A DNA stretch of 64,000 nt, taken from Caldicellulosiruptor changbaiensis. GTDB lineage: Bacteria > Bacillota > Thermoanaerobacteria > Caldicellulosiruptorales > Caldicellulosiruptoraceae. The first letter of the stretch is position 1, and the number at the start of each line of letters is the position of its first letter. The position numbers and the translations under genes are program-made. Location of the stretch: the NCBI RefSeq assembly GCF_003999255.1, contig NZ_CP034791.1:825001-889000 (forward strand). Direction: 5' to 3'. The notes under the pieces were generated by a model that made no database searches, had not been told where the DNA came from, and worked only from the letters and a program-made list of their open reading frames with translations. Of the stretch, positions 9,275 to 17,886 are shown in pieces.

Positions 9275-9673
9275 ATGAAAGTGGCACAGATAAAATACTA
9301 TGCAACTGGTAGAAGGAAAACTTCTGTTGCTAAGGTTTGGCTTTCACCTGGAAGTGGTAAGATTATTGTGAACGATAAGAGCATGGAAGAGTATTTTCCA
9401 CTTGAGACATTGAGAATAATTGTAAAGCAGCCACTAACTCTTACAGAGACTTTGAACAAATATGATGTAATCGCAAAGGTCATGGGTGGCGGGCTTTCTG
9501 GCCAAGCAGGTGCTGTAAGGCATGGTATTGCAAGAGCTTTAGTGCTTGCAGACCCAACCCTAAGACCTGTTTTAAAGAAAGCAGGATTTCTCACAAGAGA
9601 CCCACGTATGGTGGAGAGGAAGAAATACGGTCTCAAGAAAGCAAGGAGAGCACCCCAGTTCTCGAAAAGATAA
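9275..9673 (+). CDS. rpsI: 30S ribosomal protein S9
   Basis: S9 of the small ribosomal subunit, 132 aa. Seen: [19 protein letters not shown] near the N-terminus, [19 protein letters not shown] in the middle, and the basic tail [17 protein letters not shown] that reaches into the P site in the family. The start ATG follows AGGGGAGGAT. Partner of rplM in one operon, ended by a terminator 13 bp downstream. Confidence 0.97.
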   Translation: MKVAQIKYYATGRRKTSVAKVWLSPGSGKIIVNDKSMEEYFPLETLRIIVKQPLTLTETLNKYDVIAKVMGGGLSGQAGAVRHGIARALVLADPTLRPVLKKAGFLTRDPRMVERKKYGLKKARRAPQFSKR

Positions 9674-9685
9674 AAGAATTTTTGC

Positions 9686-9716
9686 AGCTCCTTTTTTCAA
9701 GGAGCTTTTATTTTTG
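9686..9716 (+). terminator. Intrinsic terminator of rplM-rpsI
   Basis: AGCTCCTT paired with AAGGAGCT, short T-rich loop, followed by TTTATTTTT. Confidence 0.85.
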
Positions 9717-9744
9717 CAATTTCACCAATTTAAAATTTCACCTA

Positions 9745-9773
9745 TTGACATCATCTCAAAAGCTGGATATAAT
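9745..9773 (+). promoter_or_regulatory. Consensus promoter of amtB-glnK
   Basis: TTGACA (9745-9750), exactly 17 nt, TATAAT (9768-9773): a perfect sigma-A consensus pair. Transcription would begin near 9780, directly ahead of the leader hairpin. Confidence 0.85.
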
Positions 9774-9788
9774 AAAATTGTAGTTGCC

Positions 9789-9825
9789 AATGGGGGCATA
9801 CCAAAAAAGGGTATGTCCCCATTTT
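9789..9825 (+). promoter_or_regulatory. Terminator-like hairpin in the amtB leader
   Basis: AATGGGGGCATACC pairs with GGTATGTCCCCATT (14 bp with one G-T pair, loop of 6-7 nt) followed by a weak T stretch (TTGCATTTT). It lies only about 10 nt after the predicted transcription start and 50 nt before the amtB start, which suggests premature termination or 5' protection of the mRNA. Confidence 0.6.
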
Positions 9826-9875
9826 GCATTTTAGGCGGATATAGACTTTCAAAATAAGATTTGGGGGTGTTTTGG

Positions 9876-11096
9876 ATGAACTATGCTGATATTGTATGGG
9901 TACTCATTTCAACAGCTCTGGTTATGCTGATGACACCGGCGGTAGGTCTTTTTTATGGTGGTATGGTCAGACGAAAAAACCTTCTTTCCACAATTACCAT
10001 GTCAGCGTTGACTTTGGGGATAATTAGCATTGAATGGGTACTGGTTGGCTACAGCATGGCGTTTGGCCCTGACAGGTTTGGTTTGATTGGAAGTCTGGAT
10101 TGGGCAGGTTTAAGAAATGTGGGATATAAACCCAACCCTGACTATGCAGCCACAATCCCACACCTTTTGTTCATGGCATTTCAGATGATGTTTGCTGTTA
10201 TTACTCCAGCCCTGATTGTGGGAGCATATGTAGAAAGAATCAAATTTAGCAGCTATATACTCTTTACATTGCTGTGGGCTCTATTTGTCTACAACCCTGT
10301 TGCGCATTGGGTGTGGGCAAAAGGTGGATGGCTCAAAGACTTAGGTGCTTTAGATTTTGCAGGCGGGACTGTTGTGCATATTACTGCTGGTGTCTCAGCT
10401 TTGGCTTTGTCGCTTGTGATTAGAAAAAGGAAAGACTTTGGGAAGGTTCAGATGGAACCAAACAATATTCCACTTACATTACTTGGTGCGTTTTTACTTT
10501 GGTTTGGATGGTTCGGGTTCAATGGTGGAAGCAGTTTAGCTGCAAATGAGATAGGAGTAAATGCTTTTGTAGTGACAAATGTGGCTGCTGCATCTGCCGC
10601 TGTTTCGTGGATGATTATAAGCTGGCTCTATAAAAAACCAAGTGCAATTGGAATTGCAACAGGTGCGGTTGTTGGGCTTGTTGCAATAACACCTGCATCA
10701 GGTTATGTAAATGCTCTTACAGCAATTGTAATAGGTGCAGTTGCATCTGTAATCTCATTCTACTTTATAAGACTTCGCGAAAGGCTAAAACTTGATGAGA
10801 CTTTGGATGTATGGGCATGCCATGGCATGGGTGGAACTTGGGGGGCGCTTGCGACAGGCATATTTGCAAGCAAGGCGGTAAACCCTGGTGGAAATGATGG
10901 CTTGATATTTGGAAACTTTAACCTATTTTTAGTACAGTTAATTTCTGTAGCTGTTGTATGGGCTTTTTCATTTGTAATTACATTTATAATAGCGAAAATT
11001 CTTGACAAGACAGTTGGGCTTGCTGTGACATATGAAGAGGAGACAGTTGGCCTTGACATATCTCAGCATGGTGAAGAGGCTTATGGCGGAATTTAA
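9876..11096 (+). CDS. amtB: Ammonium transporter AmtB
   Basis: A trimeric membrane channel for ammonium/ammonia. The protein of 406 aa has about 11 hydrophobic segments. Seen: TPAVGLFYGGMVRRKN near the N-terminus, the channel histidines in GGTVVHITAGVSAL and ACHGMGGTWGALATG, and NPVAHWVW. I use ATG 9876 (MNYADIVWV), spaced well from the TTGGGGGTG site; TTG 9861 lies in that site. It precedes a PII gene by 18 bp, the classic amtB-glnK pair in which PII blocks the channel when nitrogen is plentiful. A consensus promoter and a leader hairpin lie upstream. Confidence 0.96.
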   Translation: MNYADIVWVLISTALVMLMTPAVGLFYGGMVRRKNLLSTITMSALTLGIISIEWVLVGYSMAFGPDRFGLIGSLDWAGLRNVGYKPNPDYAATIPHLLFMAFQMMFAVITPALIVGAYVERIKFSSYILFTLLWALFVYNPVAHWVWAKGGWLKDLGALDFAGGTVVHITAGVSALALSLVIRKRKDFGKVQMEPNNIPLTLLGAFLLWFGWFGFNGGSSLAANEIGVNAFVVTNVAAASAAVSWMIISWLYKKPSAIGIATGAVVGLVAITPASGYVNALTAIVIGAVASVISFYFIRLRERLKLDETLDVWACHGMGGTWGALATGIFASKAVNPGGNDGLIFGNFNLFLVQLISVAVVWAFSFVITFIIAKILDKTVGLAVTYEEETVGLDISQHGEEAYGGI

Positions 11097-11114
11097 TTTT
11101 GGGGGTGTTTTGAA

Positions 11115-11450
11115 ATGAAAAAGATTGAAGCCATCATCAGGGAAGAGAAGCTAAATGACCTCAAAGAGTGCTTGGAAAAAGAAGGAATCTATGGTATGAC
11201 AGTTATGAGAGTAAAAGGAAGAGGAATCCAACGAGGAATTACTCTGCAGTGGAGGGCAGGGTCGTACACAGTAGACCTTTTGCCAAAGGTTTTAGTAATG
11301 ATGGTTGTAAGCGATGAACAATTTGAAAAGGTTATAGATATTATTCTTGACTGCTGTTCAACTGGCAACCCAGGCGATGGAAAGATATTTGTCTCAGAGG
11401 TAAGTGAGGTTATCAGAATTAGCAGCAAAGAAAGAAATGTAAAGATTTAA
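11115..11450 (+). CDS. glnK: PII nitrogen-regulatory protein (GlnK/GlnB)
   Basis: A trimeric signal protein that binds ATP/ADP and 2-oxoglutarate and docks on AmtB. The 111-aa length is normal. Seen: MKKIEAIIREEKL at the start, the GMTVMRVKGRG motif, the T-loop with Tyr51 kept (GSYTVDLLPKV) though position 46 is Trp, and the C-terminal signature GDGKIFVSEVSEVIRI. It has the same TTGGGGGTGTTTT ribosome-site context as amtB, so the two are probably translated at similar levels. A terminator follows. Confidence 0.95.
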   Translation: MKKIEAIIREEKLNDLKECLEKEGIYGMTVMRVKGRGIQRGITLQWRAGSYTVDLLPKVLVMMVVSDEQFEKVIDIILDCCSTGNPGDGKIFVSEVSEVIRISSKERNVKI

Positions 11451-11474
11451 AAGTTTTAAAAAGCAACAAAAATC

Positions 11475-11530
11475 AAAGGGGCTACCTGCTTGGTAAAAAT
11501 TTCTGCAAAAGGTAGCCCTTTACCTTTTTT
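11475..11530. terminator. Bidirectional terminator between glnK and the glycosyltransferase gene
   Basis: AAAGGGGCTACCT pairs with AGGTAGCCCTTT (one bulged G), with T-rich sequence on the plus side (TACCTTTTTT) and the complementary stretch on the minus side. The right arm overlaps the stop codon of the convergent gene. Confidence 0.75.
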
Positions 11531-12647
11531 GCATAATCCTTTTGTAAATCTCAAATTGCATTTTTGCCATATTCTCAGCTGAAAATTTTTCTTTTGCTTT
11601 TTGAGAAAGTCTTTTGCCAAAAGTTGTAATAACTTCTTTGTTATTTAAAAGAGTTTCTATTTTTTTAGAAAGTTCTTTATAATCTCCTACCTCGAACAAA
11701 AAGCCATTTTCACCATCTTCAATCAAGTCAGGGACAGAACCTACTTTACTTGAGATACAGCATTTTTCAAGAGCTGTTGCCTCTAAGATTGAGTATGGGA
11801 ATGTCTCTGAATATGAACTAATTACATTTATGTCTATTGCGTTGAAAAAATCATATGGATTTCTTATATTGCCAAGCAAAAAAACTTTGTCATTTAATTT
11901 AAACTCATTTATCATATTTTGAAGATACTCCCTTTGGGGACCACTGCCACCAATTAAAAAAATCACATTAGGGTTATCTTTAACAACCAAGTTTGCAGCT
12001 TTAATAAAAACGTCTAATCCCTTTACTTTATATAACCTGCTTAAGTTTCCTACAATTGTTTTAGATTGATATACAGATTTGTCCATGTACCTTGATAAAA
12101 ATGCATCTTTTTCTTCAAAGCTTATCTCTTTGGCGAAGTCAAATCCGTTGTACAAAAGAAAAATTTTCTTTTCATCTACTCCTAAACTTTTAATCTTATC
12201 AATCAAGGCAGACCCAACAGAAATAAAATAGTCAAACCTTTTTAGTGAGACCTTGTTCAAGTACGAAAAAATAATCCTTTTATAAAACACGTCCTGAAAA
12301 TCCAAGTCAAAATCACTATGTATTGTTGTTATAAAAGGTATGTTTTTGACCTTCCTTTTGAGAAACATTCCGATAAAGTTTGCCCTTGCACCGTGACAGT
12401 GAATTATATCGTACCCCTCATGCTCTATCATTTGATATATCTTGTCAACAACACTCAAATCAAATCGTGAACGTTGCGGGATAACATCTATGTCAATTCC
12501 AGCATTTTTTACCTCATCATAAAATGGTCCATACATAAAACAAATAATCTTCAGCTTAACCAGATTTTTTAATTTTGAACAAAGGTTTATGATATGTGTT
12601 TTTGCACCCCCAGTATCTCCACCACTTATTAAATGCAAGACCTTCAT
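11520..12647 (-). CDS. Glycosyltransferase, GT4 family
   Basis: This 375-aa protein has the two-Rossmann-fold GT4 layout. Seen: MKVLHLISGGDTGGAKTHI (donor-side loop), HCHGARANFIGMFL, then TIVGNLSRLYKVKGLDVFI and IGGSGPQREYL, and the nucleotide-sugar-binding block SYSETFPYSILEATALEKCCI ending in a conserved glutamate. It probably adds a sugar to a surface polysaccharide or lipid-linked glycan in the cytoplasm. Donor and acceptor cannot be read from the sequence. It stands alone, divergent from radA. Confidence 0.88.
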   Translation of the reverse strand: MKVLHLISGGDTGGAKTHIINLCSKLKNLVKLKIICFMYGPFYDEVKNAGIDIDVIPQRSRFDLSVVDKIYQMIEHEGYDIIHCHGARANFIGMFLKRKVKNIPFITTIHSDFDLDFQDVFYKRIIFSYLNKVSLKRFDYFISVGSALIDKIKSLGVDEKKIFLLYNGFDFAKEISFEEKDAFLSRYMDKSVYQSKTIVGNLSRLYKVKGLDVFIKAANLVVKDNPNVIFLIGGSGPQREYLQNMINEFKLNDKVFLLGNIRNPYDFFNAIDINVISSYSETFPYSILEATALEKCCISSKVGSVPDLIEDGENGFLFEVGDYKELSKKIETLLNNKEVITTFGKRLSQKAKEKFSAENMAKMQFEIYKRIMQKR

Positions 12648-12772
12648 TTTCTAAAAACAAACCTCCTCATCTTTTACCATGCCCATCAATTAGATTATAT
12701 CATAACTCTTTATTAATAGGTGAAAATATGATAAAAATATATCGTATGGATTTAAAGAAAAGGTGATTTGAA

Positions 12773-14107
12773 TTGAAAATGGTTTATGTCTGTCAAGAAT
12801 GTGGCTACAAGACTTCAAAGTGGCTTGGAAGATGTCCAAATTGCTCAAGTTGGGACACGTTAGTGGGAGAATACGTAGAGGATAAGAAAAAAGAGGTTAC
12901 AAAACCTCAACAAAGTAATTTGACACCTTTAAAGCTCTCAGATGTCGCAACAGAAGAAGAGAGGTTTTTATGTGGAATTGATGAGCTTGACAGTGTCCTT
13001 GGTGGAGGTTTTGTCAAAGGTGAGCTGATTTTGCTTGGCGGTGAGCCAGGGATAGGGAAGTCAACTTTGCTTTTGCAGGTTGGAAGTATATTGAGCAAGA
13101 GGATGAAGGTATTATATGTCTCTGGTGAAGAAGGGGCAAACCAGTTAAAACTACGAGCCCAGAGGCTAAAGATAGATGGCGATATTGATATTTTATGTGA
13201 GACAAACTTTGACCTTGTTGAAAGGTTGATTTTAGACCTTAAACCCGAGTTTATTATAATAGATTCAATTCAAACAATGTATCTTCCGGATAATCAATCA
13301 GCTCCGGGAAGTGTTACACAGGTAAGAGATGTGACAATGAAACTTTTGAAACTGGCAAAAAGCTTAAAAATTACAATTGTAATTGTTGGACATGTCACAA
13401 AAGACGGACTTATTGCCGGGCCAAGGGTTTTAGAGCATATGGTTGACTGTGTTTTATATTTTGAAGGTGAGCGATTTAATACATTTAGAATTATAAGAGC
13501 TTATAAAAACCGATTTGGACCAACAAACCAGCTTGGGATATTTGAGATGACCGATAGCGGGCTTGTTGAGGTAAAAAATCCTTCAAGTCTTTTTTTAGAG
13601 AGTAGCTACAATGTAGAAGGAGTTGCTATTTACTCTGCAATTGAAGGGACGCGTGCTATTTTATTGGAGATTCAGGCACTGACCACCCCGACATCTTTTG
13701 GTACACCACGAAGGACTGTGACCGGAATTGACTATAACAGGTGTGTAATGCTTTGCGCAGTGCTTGAAAAAAAGGTTGGTCTTCCTTTGAATGTTCAGGA
13801 TATATATGTAAATGTTGCAGGTGGATTTAAGGTTACAGAACCTGCGGCAGACCTTGCAATTGTGTGTGCTATTGCCTCAAGTTATAAGGGCGTGCCGATT
13901 GGAGATAATGTATTAATAGGTGAAGTGGGTTTAACCGGCGAGATTAGAGCAGTAAATAGCATTGAAAAAAGGCTAAATGAGGCTAAAAAACTGGGCTTTG
14001 AAAGGGCAATAATTCCAAAGAGGAATTCAGAAAATTTGTCTTCAGATTTTGGAATGAAGATATATGCAATGTCAAATATAGAAGAAGTATTTGATTTTAT
14101 ATTCTAA
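12773..14107 (+). CDS. radA: DNA repair protein RadA
   Basis: RadA (Sms) is a RecA-like ATPase that promotes branch migration in recombination. Domains in order: a zinc finger CQECGY...CPNC (residues 8-25), a RecA core with Walker A GEPGIGKST (about 85-93), the family-specific YKNRFGPTNQ motif (about 240), and a Lon-like C-terminal domain. The length of 444 aa is normal. The start is TTG 12773, 5 nt after AAGGTGAT; an in-frame ATG follows two codons later. Divergent from the glycosyltransferase; a QueG-like gene follows 20 bp downstream. Confidence 0.95.
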   Translation: MKMVYVCQECGYKTSKWLGRCPNCSSWDTLVGEYVEDKKKEVTKPQQSNLTPLKLSDVATEEERFLCGIDELDSVLGGGFVKGELILLGGEPGIGKSTLLLQVGSILSKRMKVLYVSGEEGANQLKLRAQRLKIDGDIDILCETNFDLVERLILDLKPEFIIIDSIQTMYLPDNQSAPGSVTQVRDVTMKLLKLAKSLKITIVIVGHVTKDGLIAGPRVLEHMVDCVLYFEGERFNTFRIIRAYKNRFGPTNQLGIFEMTDSGLVEVKNPSSLFLESSYNVEGVAIYSAIEGTRAILLEIQALTTPTSFGTPRRTVTGIDYNRCVMLCAVLEKKVGLPLNVQDIYVNVAGGFKVTEPAADLAIVCAIASSYKGVPIGDNVLIGEVGLTGEIRAVNSIEKRLNEAKKLGFERAIIPKRNSENLSSDFGMKIYAMSNIEEVFDFIF

Positions 14108-14127
14108 AAAAGAGAGTGATTTTCAAT

Positions 14128-14817
14128 ATGATCTTAAAAGAATTAAAAGAAATGCTAATTAAAGAAGGCGCAAGTGACGTTGGTATTTCAAATATACATG
14201 AATACCTTCCAGCTGAACTAAAAATGTTTAAAACCTGCATAACTGTAACTGTAAGACTTTCTGACGCTATCGTAAATGAAATTGTGGATTCACCCACATT
14301 TACATATTACCACCATTACAAGGCAGTAAATAACCTCATTGACCTTTTGACTTTAAAAGGGGTATTATTTTTAGAGTCAAAAGGATATTTTGCGATGAGT
14401 GTTGCTGCATCACAGAGCGTCCATGGCAAGGACAACGGTTTTTCAGGAGTTTTATCTCACAAGATAGGAGCAGTTTTGTCTGGCATGGGGTTTATAGGGA
14501 AAAACAACCTTTTTGTTCACAATAGATTTGGTCCGAGAGTAAGGCTTGGAACAATACTTACAACATATGAACCAGAAGAAAAGATTGAAAATCATATAAT
14601 GGAGCCTCAATGTGGACAGTGCAATCTCTGTATTATAAGCTGCCCAGCACAGGCACTTCGTGGAAGTACATGGTACTTGGGCATTGATAGAAATGAGATG
14701 ATAGACCCCCATGCATGTAGCACTTACATGAAGGAAAAGTTTAAGTATATAGGGCGTGGCCAGGTTTGTGGTATATGCATGAGGGTCTGTCCTTACGGAA
14801 GTGAGGTCAAAAGATAG
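14128..14817 (+). CDS. Epoxyqueuosine reductase (QueG)-like 4Fe-4S protein
   Basis: This 229-aa protein carries two ferredoxin-type cysteine clusters in its C-terminal half, CGQCNLCIISCP and CGICMRVCPYG, preceded by GFIGKNNLFVHNRFGPRVRLGTILT, a block shared with QueG. QueG (about 310-380 aa) reduces epoxyqueuosine to queuosine in tRNA. This protein lacks the long C-terminal HEAT-repeat part, so it may be a paralogue with another reductive role. I use ATG 14128, 7 nt after AGAGAGTGAT, instead of GTG 14116, which lies in that site. Confidence 0.75.
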   Translation: MILKELKEMLIKEGASDVGISNIHEYLPAELKMFKTCITVTVRLSDAIVNEIVDSPTFTYYHHYKAVNNLIDLLTLKGVLFLESKGYFAMSVAASQSVHGKDNGFSGVLSHKIGAVLSGMGFIGKNNLFVHNRFGPRVRLGTILTTYEPEEKIENHIMEPQCGQCNLCIISCPAQALRGSTWYLGIDRNEMIDPHACSTYMKEKFKYIGRGQVCGICMRVCPYGSEVKR

Positions 14818-14822
14818 GAATT

Positions 14823-14981
14823 TTATCTTCTTAAGGTGTATGTGTGGCAATTTGTTTTTTCTTTTGTGCCGTGAGCTGTAGAACCACCACCATCAACTGA
14901 TACTTCAATTGATGGTGCTGTACATCTTTTGTTGTCCCAGTACATGCAATCAGAGACATTACAGGTGATTCTATCTGGCAT
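14823..14981 (-). CDS. DUF1540 domain protein
   Basis: A small cysteine-rich protein of 52 aa with the DUF1540 pattern: MPDRITCNVSDCMYWDNKRC at the start, then KTNCHTYTLR at the end. The four cysteines could bind a metal. The start ATG 14981 is 8 nt after GGAGG; the longer frame has no ribosome site. Related small proteins are common in Firmicutes, but their function is unknown. It ends 5 bp from the convergent QueG-like gene. Confidence 0.8.
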   Translation of the reverse strand: MPDRITCNVSDCMYWDNKRCTAPSIEVSVDGGGSTAHGTKEKTNCHTYTLRR

Positions 14982-15092
14982 CTTATATACCTCCAGTATT
15001 GATGTGATTTTTAAGTTTTCCATAGATTATTCTCTGCAGATAATTTGAACTTTATTCAAAACCAATATTTTAATTTTGGGTGAGAAAAGCAA

Positions 15093-16931
15093 ATGAAAAA
15101 TATTGTTATATCAGGATATTACGGACAATTGAATACTGGTGATGAGGCAATCTTAAGGGTTTTAGTTGATAAACTAAAAGAATATGAAAGAGAGAGCAAT
15201 AGCAGTTTGAATATAGTTGTGTTGTCTTCAAGACCAGAGCTTACATCAAAGATCTATAATGTGGAGTCTGTCAACAGGAAAAAGATTCCTTCTGTTATAA
15301 AAGCAATAAAGAGATGTGACATTTTTATTTCTGGCGGGGGAAGTCTTTTTCAAAATGAGACAAGCAACAGAAGCCTTTATTATTACCTTTTTCAGATCTT
15401 TCTTGCAAAGCTTTTTGGCAAAAAGGTTTTTATTTTTTCTCAGGGAATTGGACCCATTAAAAGGTGGTATAATATATTTCTTTTCAAACATGTGATAAAA
15501 CTTGCAGATTATATTACAGTAAGAGACTATGATTCGTTTGATTTTTTGCATAAATTAAAAATAAACAAAAAGATTGAACTTTCAGCAGACCCTGCCTTTT
15601 TACTGAATCCTTGCTGTGAGCAAAAAATACAAAAACTTTTAGAAGAGTATAAAATAGATTTTAGCAAAAAGACCATAGGCATTGTGGTAAGAAAATGGAA
15701 AAAGGAAAAGGACATGACTGACAAAATTGCAAAGATTGCTGACATTCTTATAGAAAGTGAAGGGTACAACGTTGTGTTTATTCCTTTTCAAGGCAAGTGG
15801 GACATAATCAAGATAAATGAGATTGTCTCAAAGATGAAAAATAAACCATACGTGCTAAGTGAAAAGCTATCTCCGCATGAGCTTTTAGGAATTTTCAAGA
15901 AATTGGATTTAGTAGTTGGGATGAGGCTTCACGCTCTTGTGTTTGCAGCAAAGATGGGTGTTAGATTCATTGGTATTTCCTATGACCCAAAGATTGACAG
16001 TTTTCTAAAGATATATGGGTTTAAACCTGCAGGGTATGTAGACAGTTTCGATGAAAATAATGTGCTAATTAGTATTCAATATATGCTATATGATGGGAAA
16101 GTAACAAAGAAAATTGATGAGATTACAAAGAACATGACCCAGAAAGCTGAAAAGGCTTTTGAAATATTAAGAGAGGCTTTGAATAATATTAAAAAGAAAG
16201 ATAGCATAAACATCTTAGGTGTGAGGATTGACTGTGTGAACTTTAAAAAGGCAAAAGAAAAGTGTCTTGAGTTTTTAAATTCCTCATCACCTCATGTTGT
16301 TTTTACTCCAAATGTAGAGATGATTATGCTTGCACAAAAGGATGAAAAGTTTAAAAAGATTCTAAACTCAAGCGATTTAAATGTTCCAGATGGAATTGGG
16401 GTTGTATGGGCATCAAAATATTTTGGTGAAAAACTGTATGAGAGGGTTACTGGCTTTGACCTGATGATGGCGCTAATGCCAGAGCTTGAAAGACAACAAA
16501 AAAGGGTGTTTTTACTTGGTGCAAAGCCTTCAGTTGCTGAAAAGGCAAAAGAAAATCTTTTAAAGATTTTTAAAAACTTAAGTATCTGTGGTACACACCA
16601 TGGCTATTTTTCACAAGAAGAAAACGAAAAGGTGATAGAGCTTATAAACTCTTCAAAGGCAGACGTAGTCTTTGTTGCTATGGGTATGAAAAGGCAAGAG
16701 GAGTGGATTTACAAAAATAAAAAGAAGCTAAATTGCAAACTCATCATGGGAGTTGGTGGAAGTTTGGATGTACTCTCAGGTGAGGTCAAAAGAGCGCCAA
16801 AGATTTTCCAAAAGCTTGGACTTGAGTGGTTTTATAGGCTTATTACCCAGCCTTGGAGATTTAAAAGAATGCTTGCATTGCCCAAGTTTATATTTGTTGT
16901 TTTGAAAACTAAACTATTTGGGGGAAGATAG
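15093..16931 (+). CDS. csaB: Fused polysaccharide pyruvyl transferase CsaB - WecG/TagA/CpsF glycosyltransferase
   Basis: A single 612-aa reading frame joins two enzymes. Residues 1 to about 365 match CsaB: GYYGQLNTGDEAIL at the N-terminus, FISGGGSLFQ, FSQGIGPI and GMRLHALVFAAKMGV. CsaB adds ketal pyruvate to secondary cell-wall polysaccharide, the ligand of S-layer SLH domains. Residues from about 370 to 612 are a GT26 TagA/WecG domain: TPNVEMIMLAQ, NVPDGIGVVWA with the likely catalytic Asp, GAKPSVAEKA and VFVAMGMKRQEEW. That family transfers N-acetylmannosamine (or similar) to lipid-linked GlcNAc. The fusion implies coupled steps of one wall-polymer pathway. A YitT gene follows directly. Confidence 0.9.
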   Translation: MKNIVISGYYGQLNTGDEAILRVLVDKLKEYERESNSSLNIVVLSSRPELTSKIYNVESVNRKKIPSVIKAIKRCDIFISGGGSLFQNETSNRSLYYYLFQIFLAKLFGKKVFIFSQGIGPIKRWYNIFLFKHVIKLADYITVRDYDSFDFLHKLKINKKIELSADPAFLLNPCCEQKIQKLLEEYKIDFSKKTIGIVVRKWKKEKDMTDKIAKIADILIESEGYNVVFIPFQGKWDIIKINEIVSKMKNKPYVLSEKLSPHELLGIFKKLDLVVGMRLHALVFAAKMGVRFIGISYDPKIDSFLKIYGFKPAGYVDSFDENNVLISIQYMLYDGKVTKKIDEITKNMTQKAEKAFEILREALNNIKKKDSINILGVRIDCVNFKKAKEKCLEFLNSSSPHVVFTPNVEMIMLAQKDEKFKKILNSSDLNVPDGIGVVWASKYFGEKLYERVTGFDLMMALMPELERQQKRVFLLGAKPSVAEKAKENLLKIFKNLSICGTHHGYFSQEENEKVIELINSSKADVVFVAMGMKRQEEWIYKNKKKLNCKLIMGVGGSLDVLSGEVKRAPKIFQKLGLEWFYRLITQPWRFKRMLALPKFIFVVLKTKLFGGR

Positions 16932-17783
16932 ATGCTAAAAAAGATTTTCAGAGTTATATACGAATATGCTGCTATAACATTTGGTTCACTTTTGGTTGCA
17001 CTGTCTTTAAACCTCTTTCTTGTTCCAAACAAGATTGCAGCAGGTGGATTTTCTGGTATTGCAACCGTTGTGTATTATGTCTCTCGTTTTAAACTTCCTG
17101 TTGGTATGACAATGCTTGCTTTGAACATTCCTGCTTTTATTTGGGGCGTGAAGACAATTGGAGTAGATTTTGGAGTCAAGAGTGTGTACGGTACAATAGC
17201 CCTTTCAGTTTTGACAGACCTGACAGCTTTCTTGCCCTGTATTACATATGATAAACTACTTGCTTCAGTTTTTGGTGGAGCACTAATGGGGCTGGGACTT
17301 GCTATTGTGCTTTTGTACGAGGCAACAACTGGTGGAACTGAGATGCTTGCAAGAATAATTCATAAGTTTATCTCCTTTATCTCAGTTGGACAGATTCTTT
17401 TAGGGCTTGATGTTGCTGTAATTGCAATGGCTTCAATAGTATTTAAAAACTATGAACTTGGACTTTGGGCAGTTTTGACCCTTTTTGCATGTTCAAAAGT
17501 AATGGATGCTATCTTAGAAGGTGTCAACTTTGCAAAAGCACTTATAATAATCTCTGACAAATCAGACATAATCGCAGAGAAGATTCTAAAAGAGCTTGAC
17601 AGAGGTGTGACAGGTCTTCATGGCATTGGCATGTGGACAAAGACAGAAAAAAACGTACTGCTTTGTGTTGTGAAAAGACATGAGGTAAGCCGTGTAAAGA
17701 ACCTCGTCAAGAGCATTGATCAGAAAGCTTTTGTCATTTTAACAGATGTTCGTGAGGTTTTAGGTGAAGGTTTTTCTGTTTGA
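16932..17783 (+). CDS. YitT family membrane protein
   Basis: A 283-aa protein with five or so membrane segments in the first 200 residues (for example TFGSLLVALSLNLFLVPNKI and GALMGLGLAIVLLYEATTGG), followed by a cytoplasmic DUF2179 domain (AKALIIISDKSDIIAEKI...VILTDVREVLGEGF). The YitT family is widespread in Firmicutes and its substrate is not established. The start ATG lies next to the stop of the CsaB-TagA gene, after a GGGGGAAG site, so the two are probably co-transcribed. Confidence 0.88.
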   Translation: MLKKIFRVIYEYAAITFGSLLVALSLNLFLVPNKIAAGGFSGIATVVYYVSRFKLPVGMTMLALNIPAFIWGVKTIGVDFGVKSVYGTIALSVLTDLTAFLPCITYDKLLASVFGGALMGLGLAIVLLYEATTGGTEMLARIIHKFISFISVGQILLGLDVAVIAMASIVFKNYELGLWAVLTLFACSKVMDAILEGVNFAKALIIISDKSDIIAEKILKELDRGVTGLHGIGMWTKTEKNVLLCVVKRHEVSRVKNLVKSIDQKAFVILTDVREVLGEGFSV

Positions 17784-17808
17784 GTTAAAAATGATTTAAT
17801 GGTATAAT
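17780..17808 (+). promoter_or_regulatory. Promoter of the transketolase operon
   Basis: TTGAGT (17780-17785), 17-nt spacer, TATAAT (17803-17808). The -35 box overlaps the end of the YitT gene. Confidence 0.7.
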
Positions 17809-17886
17809 ATAAAGAAAAAAGAAGTAAACCATCAGTTAATTGGTAAATGAGAATCCAAATTTCGTAAGGGAGGTTCAAGGTACAAG

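Noticed and set aside
11115-11450. PII protein lacking the modified tyrosine
   Set aside because: Counting residues shows that Tyr51 is present; only position 46 differs (Trp).
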